Part shown: positions 1 through 7,564 of the stretch, in pieces
Numbering within the stretch: position 1 is the first letter of the stretch
Layout of the letters: each line of letters opens with the position of its first letter
Source: Ovoidimarina sediminis
GTDB lineage: Bacteria > Pseudomonadota > Alphaproteobacteria > Rhodobacterales > Rhodobacteraceae
DNA: 64,000 nucleotides
NCBI RefSeq assembly: GCF_032586175.1
Contig: NZ_JAWHTE010000010.1
Coordinates: forward strand, 62,001 to 126,000
Direction: 5' to 3'
Position numbers and translations under genes: made by a program
The notes under the pieces: model-generated
Databases searched by the model: none
Seen by the model: only the letters and a program-made list of their open reading frames with translations
Told to the model about the DNA's origin: nothing

Positions 1-2
1 GC

Positions 3-500
3 GTGTTTCACATCGTGCCGTTTTCCTCTGTGGACATGGTTTCGAATTTCACCCGGGACTTCGCCTACTTCGTGGCTGACATGGGTGTTGCCTATCGCGA
101 GGATACAGCAGAGGCAAAACAGGCGATGATCGATGCATTCGACGAACTGCGGGCAAGCGACGAGCATGGCCCGTCGATCATCGGCGATTACGAGTGGTTC
201 GGGCTCAACAGCTTTGGCGCTAGCGAAATTATTCTTCGTGGAAGGATCAAGACCCTGCCTGGAAAGCAATGGGGGATCGGTCGGGCTTACAATGAGATCG
301 TCAAACGGGTCTTTGACGAAAGGGGAATCGAGATTCCCTTCCCGCATCAGACGATTTACTTTGGGGAACGCAAAGACGGCACGACGCAGACGATCCATGT
401 CGCCACGGACGGACTTTCGGAAGGGATTCAGAGCGAGACGGAGCCGAAGCGGTTGACCAAAGAGGACCGAAACCCGCCGCATCGTCGACGTGCTCACTGA
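3..500 (+). CDS. MscS-family mechanosensitive channel, C-terminal part
   Basis: The frame is open from the window edge, so this is the 3' part of a longer gene. The readable 165 residues match the cytoplasmic C-terminal domain of small-conductance mechanosensitive channels: an alpha/beta stretch ending in the family hallmark FDERGIEIPFPHQTIYFG (about residues 105-122), then a charged tail. MscS channels sit in the inner membrane and open under hypo-osmotic stress. The GTG at position 3 is unlikely to be the true start, since no membrane helices lie downstream of it. A second, unrelated MscS-type gene lies at 50.3-52.7 kb. The gene ends just before IS debris, so it probably marks the last resident gene left of the mobile region. 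Confidence 0.8.
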   Translation: MFHIVPFSSVDMVSNFTRDFAYFVADMGVAYREDTAEAKQAMIDAFDELRASDEHGPSIIGDYEWFGLNSFGASEIILRGRIKTLPGKQWGIGRAYNEIVKRVFDERGIEIPFPHQTIYFGERKDGTTQTIHVATDGLSEGIQSETEPKRLTKEDRNPPHRRRAH

Positions 501-611
501 GATGGAGTGCGTATCGCCGGCAAAAAGTCGAACCTCGTTTGGCTTCTTTGTTCGGCGGAATCGAAGGATGGTCGCGACACTTCAACTTTGAAGCAGGATG
601 AAGTGTTTGAG

Positions 612-764
612 ATGGGCTTTCGGCGCCGGATCTGTTTCACGGAGAAGCAGAAGGCAGAAATCTGGGATCGCTGGCAACGCGGCGGGTCTATGAGTTCGAT
701 CGGCCGATTGTTCGATCGCAACACCGAGTTTTGTCAACGCAACCGGCTCTACGCGGCCATCTGA
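612..764 (+). pseudogene. IS30-family transposase, N-terminal remnant
   Basis: Starting at the ATG at 612, the first 36 or so codons read like the N-terminal helix-turn-helix of IS30-family transposases (motif FTEKQKAEIWDRWQRG followed by SMSSIGRLFDR). After that residue the match stops and an unrelated sequence runs to a stop at 764. No catalytic domain follows, so the element is dead. A longer frame opens upstream at 507 but has no family resemblance. Confidence 0.65.
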
Positions 765-941
765 GAGTTTGACTCATTTCCGCACCGGCGTGGTAATCAC
801 GCTCAGTAGCAACTCACTTGAAAGCACTTGCATATCTATACGAACACTGAAATTTTTGTCGAGTGAAGCGGGCTTTTTAGGACGTACTGGTATTGGTAGG
901 CCTGCTCACACAGAAGACATCTGACCAACTGGGAGAAGAGA

Positions 942-1235
942 ATGATCCACAAATTGATTCTGCCCTTGGCGGCGACCGCAGTCGTCGCATCCGTTTCAAC
1001 GGCCTCTGCAGATATAACCTTAGTAAACTGCACAGAGTTCACGATCGGTATCAGGGAAGACATTGCCATTCAGGCGGAGGTGCGGGCAGGCTCGCTGGAT
1101 GCAGCGAAAGAGATGATTTGCGCCACTGCTGAGCAACTTGAACGCCCGGATGGTACCGATCCAGAGCGCAAGCTGGTCCACATCATGCCTGCCGATATCC
1201 ATACGGTGGTTGTCTACTTCCCAAGGGCGAACTAA
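942..1235 (+). CDS. Small secreted protein of unknown function
   Basis: This 97-residue protein starts with a clear signal peptide: MIHK, a hydrophobic core, and an ASA-D type cleavage site near residue 23. The mature part is about 74 residues and contains two cysteines (in VNCTEF and MICAT) that could form a disulfide in the periplasm. A purine-rich GGGAGAAGAG lies just before the ATG and a strong terminator follows the stop at 1260-1297, so it looks like a complete one-gene unit. I do not recognise the family and cannot assign a role. Confidence 0.6.
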   Translation: MIHKLILPLAATAVVASVSTASADITLVNCTEFTIGIREDIAIQAEVRAGSLDAAKEMICATAEQLERPDGTDPERKLVHIMPADIHTVVVYFPRAN

Positions 1236-1259
1236 AAGAGTTTCGCGGACTCGCACACC

Positions 1260-1297
1260 AGCAGGCCCCGGACCCATTCGGGGTCTGCTCTTGTTTT
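1260..1297 (+). terminator. Rho-independent terminator of the small secreted protein gene
   Basis: An 11-bp stem (1260-1270 with 1279-1289, one G-T pair) and 8-nt loop are followed by CTTGTTTT. It lies 25 bp after the stop codon at 1235. The stretch from 1298 to 1520 shows no gene I can support. Confidence 0.8.
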
Positions 1298-1520
1298 GGA
1301 TATCGATATATGCGGCTTCCGAACTATCACTTAGCGGCACATTTGGCTTTGTTTTGGTAGAGGATCTACACCGGGCCTTCGGTCGTTAATTTGGCGCGCG
1401 GCGCTGCCGGAGCGGCGCTGCGGGTTCGAGTGATATAATGAAATTGGCCGGGTAGTCTGGATGATGGCGCCAGAAACCGGCCCTGACCGCGGTTTCATCG
1501 AGATGCTCATTGATCTCAAA

Positions 1521-1750
1521 GGAGGAAGCCGGATTCGAACTCTGGGATCGGAATCGCGAATATCATTGTAGAACTAGCTTTTTTGTTGGCTCCACTCCTT
1601 GGCGCAGCGGCTTCCTACCAAGCTGCGATTACTCGAGACTTCGCCCGATGCGTAGGATTGTGCATGTTGTGCTTGTAGGGGCGACTGAAGAACCAGAGAG
1701 CCTGTGAGAGCGCATCGACCTGGTCATTGTTGGCACCGTTTGGAAACGCG
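1521..1750 (+). repeat. Left copy of a 230-bp direct repeat (terminase 3' end)
   Basis: This segment matches 43705-43933 in the same orientation, with one base substitution (C/T in the context CTCGAGAYTTCGCCC) and one missing T in a T-run. At the right-hand copy it covers the last 136 bp of the intact terminase gene (minus strand) and 93 bp downstream of it. Here the copy is cut at 1751 by the start of an IS6-type element, so only the terminase C-terminus remains. Confidence 0.95.
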
Positions 1751-2565
1751 GGTGCTGTCAGACCAATGCGAACCAGTCTCTGCTAGGACAGTGTGACTGT
1801 CCCTTATGCCGCGCCAAGCTCGCGCCACTCGGCAAGAGCAGCGGCGCGGTTCTGCTTGAAGAGGTTTCGGGAGGAGAGGCTGCGCTCGTGGTTGAAGTGG
1901 TTCGTGACAGAGGCGTGGACGGAGGCGAACATCTGTAGACTTCGGATGCGCCGGAACCGCTGCATCGCCCGCTCCCGCCGTCGGAACGGCAGGTGTGAAT
2001 TCTCGGCGCGATTGTTGAGCCAACGGCCGGTTTCGTGGCGGTCTGCCGCACCGATCTCCTTCAGTGCTGCCCCATAGGAGCGGAGTTGGTCCGTCACAAG
2101 CACCCCTGCACGGCCGTGTTTCTTCATTGCTTTCTTGAAGAATTTCAGTGCTGCCTTCTTATCCCGCGTCTTGGTCACGAAGCTCTCCAGGACCTCGCCC
2201 TCATGGTCAACCGCCCGCCAAAGGTAGTGCATCTCCCCATTGATCTTCACGAACATCTCATCGAGATGCCATCTCCACTGGCTCGAACGCATCCCCTCGA
2301 TCCGCCGCTTGCGGATCTCTGCGGCAAACATCGGTCCAAATCGATGCCACCAATAGCGCACCGTCTCATGGCAGACGTCGATCCCGCGCTCATGAAGCAG
2401 GTCCTCGACGTTTCGTAGCGAGAGCGGGAACCGGACGTAAAGCATCACCGCCAGCCGGATGATCTCAGGGTGCGTTCTGAAACGGCGAAACGGATTGGGC
2501 TTGGTCATTCGCGGACGCTATCCACGGCCACTACACCACTCAAGCCGGTTTAGTCTGACAATGCC
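1751..2565 (-). mobile_element. IS6-family insertion sequence, copy 1 (815 bp)
   Basis: The element is bounded by related inverted ends: GGTGCTGTCAGACCAA at the left and, read inward on the other strand, GGCATTGTCAGACTAA at the right (12 of 16 positions agree). It carries one transposase gene on the minus strand. Its length equals that of copy 2 at 23309-24123. The 8 bp on either side (GAAACGCG and CGTCAACC) differ, so there is no target duplication. Left and right flanks also come from two different terminase genes, which points to recombination rather than a simple insertion. Confidence 0.85.
1804..2508 (-). CDS. IS6-family transposase, copy 1
   Basis: This full-length 234-residue DDE transposase has the IS6/IS26-type layout: a short N-terminal DNA-binding region (MTKPNPFRRF, then HERGIDVCHETVRYWWHRFG), catalytic Asp in WRWHLDEMFVKING, a second Asp in VTDQLRSYG, and the Glu in NRAENSHLPFRRRERAM. 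It catalyses replicative transposition and cointegrate formation. It differs from copy 2 at 9 of its first 60 residues, so the two copies are not products of a recent duplication. Confidence 0.95.
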   Translation of the reverse strand: MTKPNPFRRFRTHPEIIRLAVMLYVRFPLSLRNVEDLLHERGIDVCHETVRYWWHRFGPMFAAEIRKRRIEGMRSSQWRWHLDEMFVKINGEMHYLWRAVDHEGEVLESFVTKTRDKKAALKFFKKAMKKHGRAGVLVTDQLRSYGAALKEIGAADRHETGRWLNNRAENSHLPFRRRERAMQRFRRIRSLQMFASVHASVTNHFNHERSLSSRNLFKQNRAAALAEWRELGAA

Positions 2566-2979
2566 CGTCAACCTGATCGTCGTTGGCACCACTGGGGAAG
2601 GCTAGCAACTCGCGGATCAGCTCAGGTAACCACTCGGCGTCGTCCGGAAGATACACTTTGCCGGCTGCGATCGGCACCATGGCAAGATCCATGCGCACCT
2701 CCTTTGAGTCTTTCGGGGTGTAGGTTTGGACAACATGTGAGCGCTGTTCCGGAGGGATCAGCCCCTGAAGTTCTTGGGCAAGCGCCCGTCCGCTTGAGGC
2801 GTTCTCGATAAGGAAAAAATCAGCCGAGAAGGGTTTTTTCAGCAGGAGTGCCCGTTTACGCAACTCGGGGAAGGCCCAGCGACCTCTCGAGGACCCCAAG
2901 AGATAGATGTTACCATCCGTGATCTGCCAGCACTGGATCACGGAGTAGGAACCTGAGTCCGATCCCGAGGCCGCATCGA
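2566..2979 (-). pseudogene. Second phage terminase large subunit, internal/C-terminal fragment
   Basis: On the minus strand the readable part (stop near 2540 after crossing the IS end) contains ITDGNIYLLGSSRGRW, FFLIENASSGRALAQ and FPSGANDDQVD. Each aligns with the nuclease domain of the intact terminase at 43798-45252 (ISDGCIYLIGSWRGRW, FFLIEYASSGIALVQ, FPNGANNDQVD). The DNA is clearly diverged from that gene, so this is a different terminase. It is cut on one side by the IS6 element and on the other by a short IS6-like derivative at 2980. It has no start and no ATPase domain and cannot function. Confidence 0.85.
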
Positions 2980-3142
2980 GGTACTGTCAGAACAAAAGTT
3001 GGTGCCCGTCCTTCCCCGACCACCTGCTCCGGCACAGGGTCAATTTTTCCTTGTTTGCTTGACTACGATCAAGCACGCGACAGTGACCAGCGCTGAAATT
3101 CCCGCCTCGAACCTGACAGGGCCAGTTTAATCTGACAAGACC
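2980..3142. repeat. MITE-like derivative of the IS6-type element (163 bp)
   Basis: The left end GGTACTGTCAGAACAA agrees with the left end of IS6 copy 1 at 14 of 16 positions. The right end, ending TTTAATCTGACAAGACC, mirrors the right end of copy 1 (TTTAGTCTGACAATGCC). There is no transposase between them, so this looks like an internally deleted, non-autonomous element. It ends 38 bp before hypE and so forms most of the region upstream of that gene. Confidence 0.6.
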
Positions 3143-3180
3143 GGACAAGCTGCAGTAGCCCTAGCCCGGAGCACCAAGTA

Positions 3181-4233
3181 ATGACGTCTCAACAAGCCCA
3201 AATAGCGAAAGCGGGTATTCGCGATGAACGCGTTTCCCTGGCCCACGGAGGCGGGGGCAAGGCGATGCAGGCCCTGATTGCCGATGTCTTTGTCCCAGCA
3301 TTCGATCCACCGGGAATGGAAGATCAGGCGCGGCTTCCTGCGCCCACCGTGCTTTCTGAGGGAGGCGAACTTGCTTTTACCACCGACAGTTTCGTTGTGA
3401 CCCCCCTGGAGTTTCCCGGCGGCGACATCGGATCTCTCGCCATATGCGGAACTGTGAACGATCTCGCCGTTGGCGGCGCGCGGCCGCTCTGGCTGTCTGC
3501 ATCGTTCATCATCGAGGAAGGGTTCGAGGTGGCGCGGCTGCGGCGGATCGTGGCAACAATGGCGGAAGAAGCGCGAAAGGCAGGTGTGCGGATCGTCACG
3601 GGCGATACGAAAGTTGTCGAGCGCGGTTCGGCGGATGGCCTCTATATCACGACCTCTGGCATAGGCGTCATCGAAAAGGGCCGCGCGCTCTCCTCCAAGC
3701 GGATCGAACCTGGAGATATCGCGATTGCAAGCGGTGTCCTCGGCGATCACGGAGCGACGATTTTGGCCGCCCGCGGCGACCTTGCGTTGTCGGCACCGAT
3801 TGAAAGCGATTGCCAGTCCCTTGCCGCATTGATGGAGGCGGTTCTGCACGCGGCCCCCGGAGTTAAGGCCGCGCGGGACGCCACGCGGGGTGGGCTCGCT
3901 TCGGCGCTGAACGAGATGGCTGAGGCAGCGGGCGTCACCATAAAGATTGACGAAGACCGGCTTCCGGTCCGGGCCGAAGTCAACGGAATGTGCGAGATAC
4001 TCGGCCTGGACCCGCTCTACCTGGCGAACGAGGGAACACTTGTTTTGTTCGTACCTGAGTCGGAGGCCGATGCGGCGCTGGAAGCGATGCGTGCAACAGA
4101 AGCCGGTCGCGGCGCGGTCGTGATCGGACAGGCGGTCGCTCGGGGGCCAATTCCCGTCGTCATGAATACCTCGTTCGGGGGGCAGCGGGTGGTTGATATC
4201 CTCGTGGGCGATCAGCTTCCGCGTATCTGCTGA
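3181..4233 (+). CDS. hypE: HypE, carbamoyl dehydratase for hydrogenase cyanide ligands
   Basis: HypE dehydrates the thiocarbamoyl group on its C-terminal cysteine to thiocyanate using ATP and hands the cyanide to the HypC-HypD complex, which builds the Fe(CN)2CO centre of [NiFe]-hydrogenases. The 350-residue protein has the expected glycine-rich N-terminus (LAHGGGGKAMQALI), the AIR-synthase/PurM-like ATP fold and the diagnostic end PRIC, whose last residue is the active cysteine. It is complete. It faces hypD across a 6-bp convergent gap, an arrangement unlike the usual single hyp operon. Only 38 bp separate its start from an IS-derived repeat, so its promoter may be IS-derived. Confidence 0.97.
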   Translation: MTSQQAQIAKAGIRDERVSLAHGGGGKAMQALIADVFVPAFDPPGMEDQARLPAPTVLSEGGELAFTTDSFVVTPLEFPGGDIGSLAICGTVNDLAVGGARPLWLSASFIIEEGFEVARLRRIVATMAEEARKAGVRIVTGDTKVVERGSADGLYITTSGIGVIEKGRALSSKRIEPGDIAIASGVLGDHGATILAARGDLALSAPIESDCQSLAALMEAVLHAAPGVKAARDATRGGLASALNEMAEAAGVTIKIDEDRLPVRAEVNGMCEILGLDPLYLANEGTLVLFVPESEADAALEAMRATEAGRGAVVIGQAVARGPIPVVMNTSFGGQRVVDILVGDQLPRIC

Positions 4234-4239
4234 GGCGCC

Positions 4240-5382
4240 CTACTCTGCCGCGTGGCGGCGGCCGCCATACTGCCAATAGGCAGCACAAGCGCCTTCCGAC
4301 GAAACCATGAGAGCGCCCAAGGGCGTCTCGGGGGTGCAGCCCGTTCCGAATTGCGCGCAATCGGTGGGCTTGCAACGGCCGGCCATGACGGCCCCGCAGG
4401 CACAGCCATCGGCCTCGGGGGTGACTGCGCGGTCCTTGCCGGCCCCGTAGCCGATTGCGAATTTCACCTCAGCATCATAGGCTTGGTAGGCGTCCCTTAT
4501 CCTGAGCCCGCTTGCGTCGATCTCTCCCAGACCACGCCACTCAAAAGACGGGCGCGGCTCGTAGACATCCGCGATAGCGGCGATACTCACCGGGTTGCCG
4601 TGTTCGGGCACCACCCGGGCGTACTGGTTCTCGACCTCGGCCCGCCCGTCTTGGATCTGCCGAAGAACCATCAGCACCGATTGCAGAAGGTCGAGCGGTT
4701 CGAACCCTGCGACGACGATCGGCTTGCCGAATTCCTCGGCCACGAAATCGTAAGGGTGGGTCCCGATCACCATCGAGACATGGCCCGGGCCCACGAAACC
4801 GTCCAGCACCATATGCGGATCGTTCAGGAGCGTGCGGATCGGGGGCGGCACCGTAATGTGATTGCAGAACACCGAAAAGTTCGTCAGCTCCTCGCGTGCC
4901 GCCTGCTGGATCGAGAGCGCGGTCGACGGTGTCGTCGTTTCGAAGCCGAGGCCAAAGAACACCACTTCCCGTTCCGGGCTGCGCCGGGCGAGTTCGAGGG
5001 CATCGAGCGGCGAATAGACCATGCGGATGTCGGCGCCGTCGGCCTTGGCCTGAAGCAGCGATTTCTTCGTTCCGGGCACACGCATGGCATCGCCGAACGT
5101 GGTGAAAATCACCTCGGGGCGTTCCGCGATTTCGATGCTTTCATCGACGCGGCTCATGGGAAGCACGCAAACGGGACAGCCCGGCCCGTGGATGAACTCG
5201 ATCCCCTCGTGTACCATCCTGTCGAGCCCATGACGAAAGATCGCATGGGTATGCCCGCCGCAGATTTCCATGATGTTCACCGGCTTATCGCGGGTCGCCC
5301 CGATATCTTCGGCGACGCTGGCAATGGCCGATAGTACCCGGCGGGCCGCTTTCGGGTCGCGGAATTCCTCGACGAATTTCAC
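4240..5382 (-). CDS. hypD: HypD, [4Fe-4S] scaffold for hydrogenase iron-ligand assembly
   Basis: HypD, with HypC, holds the iron while CN and CO ligands are attached. I place the start at the GTG at 5382 (reading VKFVEEFRDP), which overlaps the hypC stop in a GTGA arrangement. This gives 380 residues, the normal length. An upstream in-frame start would only read through hypC in the wrong frame. Key motifs are ICGGHTHA (Cys41), GPGCPVCVLP (Cys69, Cys72), GLGFETTTPSTA, and a C-terminal cysteine cluster (DGCACGAVMAGRCKPTDC). It is translationally coupled to hypC. Confidence 0.97.
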   Translation of the reverse strand: MKFVEEFRDPKAARRVLSAIASVAEDIGATRDKPVNIMEICGGHTHAIFRHGLDRMVHEGIEFIHGPGCPVCVLPMSRVDESIEIAERPEVIFTTFGDAMRVPGTKKSLLQAKADGADIRMVYSPLDALELARRSPEREVVFFGLGFETTTPSTALSIQQAAREELTNFSVFCNHITVPPPIRTLLNDPHMVLDGFVGPGHVSMVIGTHPYDFVAEEFGKPIVVAGFEPLDLLQSVLMVLRQIQDGRAEVENQYARVVPEHGNPVSIAAIADVYEPRPSFEWRGLGEIDASGLRIRDAYQAYDAEVKFAIGYGAGKDRAVTPEADGCACGAVMAGRCKPTDCAQFGTGCTPETPLGALMVSSEGACAAYWQYGGRRHAAE

Positions 5383-5669
5383 GCCCTGCCAGCCACGGCA
5401 CGGTCGCCCGCGAACATTGCTTCGAATTCTTCCTGCGCCTCGCCCAGGTCGATCAGCGTTTCCATCGTCTTGCGCGCCTCGTCTTCGTCGATGAGGGCCA
5501 TGGCGAAGCCGACATGGATCAGGACCCATTTGCCGACCAGATCGTCAATGCCACCCCCCATTACGCAGGTCACGTTGACGTTGCGCCGCACGCCAGAGAC
5601 ATCCGCGACCGCGATGTTCGTCGTCGCGTCTACGATTTCTACGATCTGTCCTGGAATTCCAAGGCACAT
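5379..5669 (-). CDS. hypC: HypC/HupF-type hydrogenase maturation chaperone
   Basis: This 96-residue chaperone carries iron between HypD and the hydrogenase large-subunit precursor. The start at 5669 is preferred over the one three codons upstream because it gives the invariant N-terminus MCLGIPGQ, whose Cys2 binds the iron, and because AAGGAG lies at the right distance. The remaining sequence is a typical OB-fold barrel (VADVSGVRRNVNVT, then DLVGKWVLIHVGFAMALID) with an acidic C-terminal helix. It is the first gene of a hypCD pair and lies 75 bp after the end of the permease gene upstream, so it may be read from the transporter promoter. Confidence 0.96.
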   Translation of the reverse strand: MCLGIPGQIVEIVDATTNIAVADVSGVRRNVNVTCVMGGGIDDLVGKWVLIHVGFAMALIDEDEARKTMETLIDLGEAQEEFEAMFAGDRAVAGRA

Positions 5670-5744
5670 GGGCGACAACTCCTTATCTCATAGACAAGGT
5701 ATTGATATGCTGCCTCTTGGCAATAGGCATCCGGACCTCTCCGG

Positions 5745-6596
5745 TCACCTCTCGGTTCCCGCCGAAATCTCTGTCTCGTAAAGCCCCAGGAGGGTCAGCC
5801 CAAGGCATGACAGGACAATGGCCAGGCCGGGAAAAAGCGATAGCCACCAGCCTTGATGAAAAAAGCTCTGACCGTTCCGGATCAGATCACCCCAGCTGAT
5901 CAGGTCGGGATCCGACAGGCCGAGATAGCTCAAACCAGCTTCCGTCAGAATGGCCGCGGTTGCGATGGGACCGATGACGGACAGCGCGGGGCCAATCGCC
6001 GCGGGCAGGATGTGGCGTCGGCCGATACGCCAATCAGTGGCGCCAAGGGCATGCGCGGCGAGAACGTGTTCGGCGTATTTCTGCGCCCGGCTCTCGGCCC
6101 GGACGATCCTGGCGAGCCCTGGCCATGACATCAGCCCGATCGTCACGGCCGCAAGTTCGAGCGACGGGCCAAAGAGTGTCGCAAGCAAAAGAAGCACGAG
6201 AAGCCTGGGCATGATGGCGACGAATTCCGCAAACCGGGTAATGACCGCATCGACAAGACCGCCGGCCAGCCCGGCGGCAACCCCCAATATGCCGCCAACC
6301 AAAAGGGTCAGGATCACCGATACTACGGCGAGGATCGCCGCACTGCGCGCACCATGTACCAGCATGGAAAACAGATCTCGGCCAAGATCGTCGGTTCCGA
6401 ACAAATAGTCGGCACCCGGCGGCGCGAGGGCCGGGCCCACCGCCGCCTGTGGATTGTAGGGGGCGATAATCCCGGGCATCAGGGCCGCAAGAACCACCGG
6501 CACAAGGATAACAAAAGCCAACCGGCGCGCCTGTCTTTCCGAGGCATTCTTTGCACCGACGGGTGTGCTTGGGGCGTTTCGCTCGATTGCCATCAT
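5745..6596 (-). CDS. ABC transporter permease, NikC/DppC type
   Basis: This 283-residue inner-membrane permease belongs to the peptide/nickel family. The start at 6596 overlaps the stop of the preceding permease (ATGA). It has an N-terminal helix (about residues 25-45), the PGADYLFGTDDLGRDLFS segment typical of DppC/NikC proteins, five further helices, and the EAA-loop region AHALGATDWRIGRRHILPA that contacts the ATPase. Together with the adjacent permease and binding protein, and given the hydrogenase context, nickel or a nickel chelate is the likely cargo, but sequence alone cannot separate nickel from peptides. No ATPase gene accompanies it. Confidence 0.88.
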   Translation of the reverse strand: MMAIERNAPSTPVGAKNASERQARRLAFVILVPVVLAALMPGIIAPYNPQAAVGPALAPPGADYLFGTDDLGRDLFSMLVHGARSAAILAVVSVILTLLVGGILGVAAGLAGGLVDAVITRFAEFVAIMPRLLVLLLLATLFGPSLELAAVTIGLMSWPGLARIVRAESRAQKYAEHVLAAHALGATDWRIGRRHILPAAIGPALSVIGPIATAAILTEAGLSYLGLSDPDLISWGDLIRNGQSFFHQGWWLSLFPGLAIVLSCLGLTLLGLYETEISAGTER

Positions 6597-7558
6597 GCCG
6601 CACCAGCTTCGTTGCGGAGCCGCACATCGCTCGACATCTGCGTGAGATCGGCCAGGAGGTTGCCCAGCATCGTGAACAGACAGCCGACCAGAACGATTCC
6701 CACTACCAGCGGCGTATCGCGGTTCTGGATCGCTGCGACAGTCAATTGCCCCAATCCCGGCCAGGCAAAGACCACCTCGACGAGGATCGCGCCCGACAGG
6801 AACCAGCCGATCCGGTTGCCGAAAAGCGCAATGATCGGAGGGGCTCCATTCGGCAGTGCGTGTCGCCACTCTACACGGCGCCGAGACGCCCCTTTGGCAA
6901 AGCCGGTCTGGACATAGGGGCGTGTCATCTGAGCCTTCATGGCCCGCCGGGTGATCAGCACGGTATAAGCCATCTGATGCAGAACCAGCGTCAGGCACGG
7001 CAAGATGGCATGATGCGCTACGTCGAGGGCAAAGGCGGCGCCCTCGTGAAACGCTCGCGCATCCGTCATGCCCTGAACCGGGAAAATCTGTCCGACGCCG
7101 GGAGAAAGCCGCAGCATATGCCCAAGCCAGAAGATCGGCATCGCGAAAGCGACCAGCGCAGCGGCAACAATCAGCCCGGATGTCCGGCCCGGGCGCACGG
7201 CCCGGATTCCGAGCGGCAGTCCCAGAAGAGCTGCCAGCAGGATGGCCGGAACGGCAAGGATCAGCGTCGCGGGAAGGTGCGCCCAAACCACGTTCAAGGC
7301 CGGGCGTCCGTACGTGTAGGAGTGTCCAACATCCCCCGATGCCAGCAGACCAAGAAACCGGCCGTAGCGTTCACCCAGTGGTCGATCGAGACCAAGGCGC
7401 GTCTCGATCCGGGCAACGGTGTCGGCGTCGGCAAACTCGCCCGTCAGTGCGACCACTGGTCCGCCGGGCACCGCCTCCAGCAAAAAGAACAATGCCGTCG
7501 CGACCGCCCAGAGCATCACTACAGCCTGGGCGCATCGCAGAAGCGTGACGCGCAGCAT
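6593..7558 (-). CDS. ABC transporter permease, NikB/DppB type
   Basis: This 321-residue permease is the partner of the gene downstream. It shows an N-terminal helix ending in a periplasmic region (LGLDRPLGERYGRFLGLLASGDVGHS, the DppB-type signature), several further membrane helices, and the EAA loop around FAKGASRRRVEWRHALPNG. It starts 6 bp after the binding-protein gene ends and overlaps the next permease by 4 bp, so the three genes are clearly one operon. Substrate by context: nickel or a nickel complex. Confidence 0.88.
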   Translation of the reverse strand: MLRVTLLRCAQAVVMLWAVATALFFLLEAVPGGPVVALTGEFADADTVARIETRLGLDRPLGERYGRFLGLLASGDVGHSYTYGRPALNVVWAHLPATLILAVPAILLAALLGLPLGIRAVRPGRTSGLIVAAALVAFAMPIFWLGHMLRLSPGVGQIFPVQGMTDARAFHEGAAFALDVAHHAILPCLTLVLHQMAYTVLITRRAMKAQMTRPYVQTGFAKGASRRRVEWRHALPNGAPPIIALFGNRIGWFLSGAILVEVVFAWPGLGQLTVAAIQNRDTPLVVGIVLVGCLFTMLGNLLADLTQMSSDVRLRNEAGAA

Positions 7559-7564
7559 CGCGGC

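Noticed and set aside
1521..1560. A GGATTCGAACTC segment resembling the T-arm of a minus-strand tRNA, repeated at 43.7 kb
   Set aside because: The bases around the TTCGAAT do not form a T-stem (only the first pair fits) and no acceptor, D or anticodon arm can be built.
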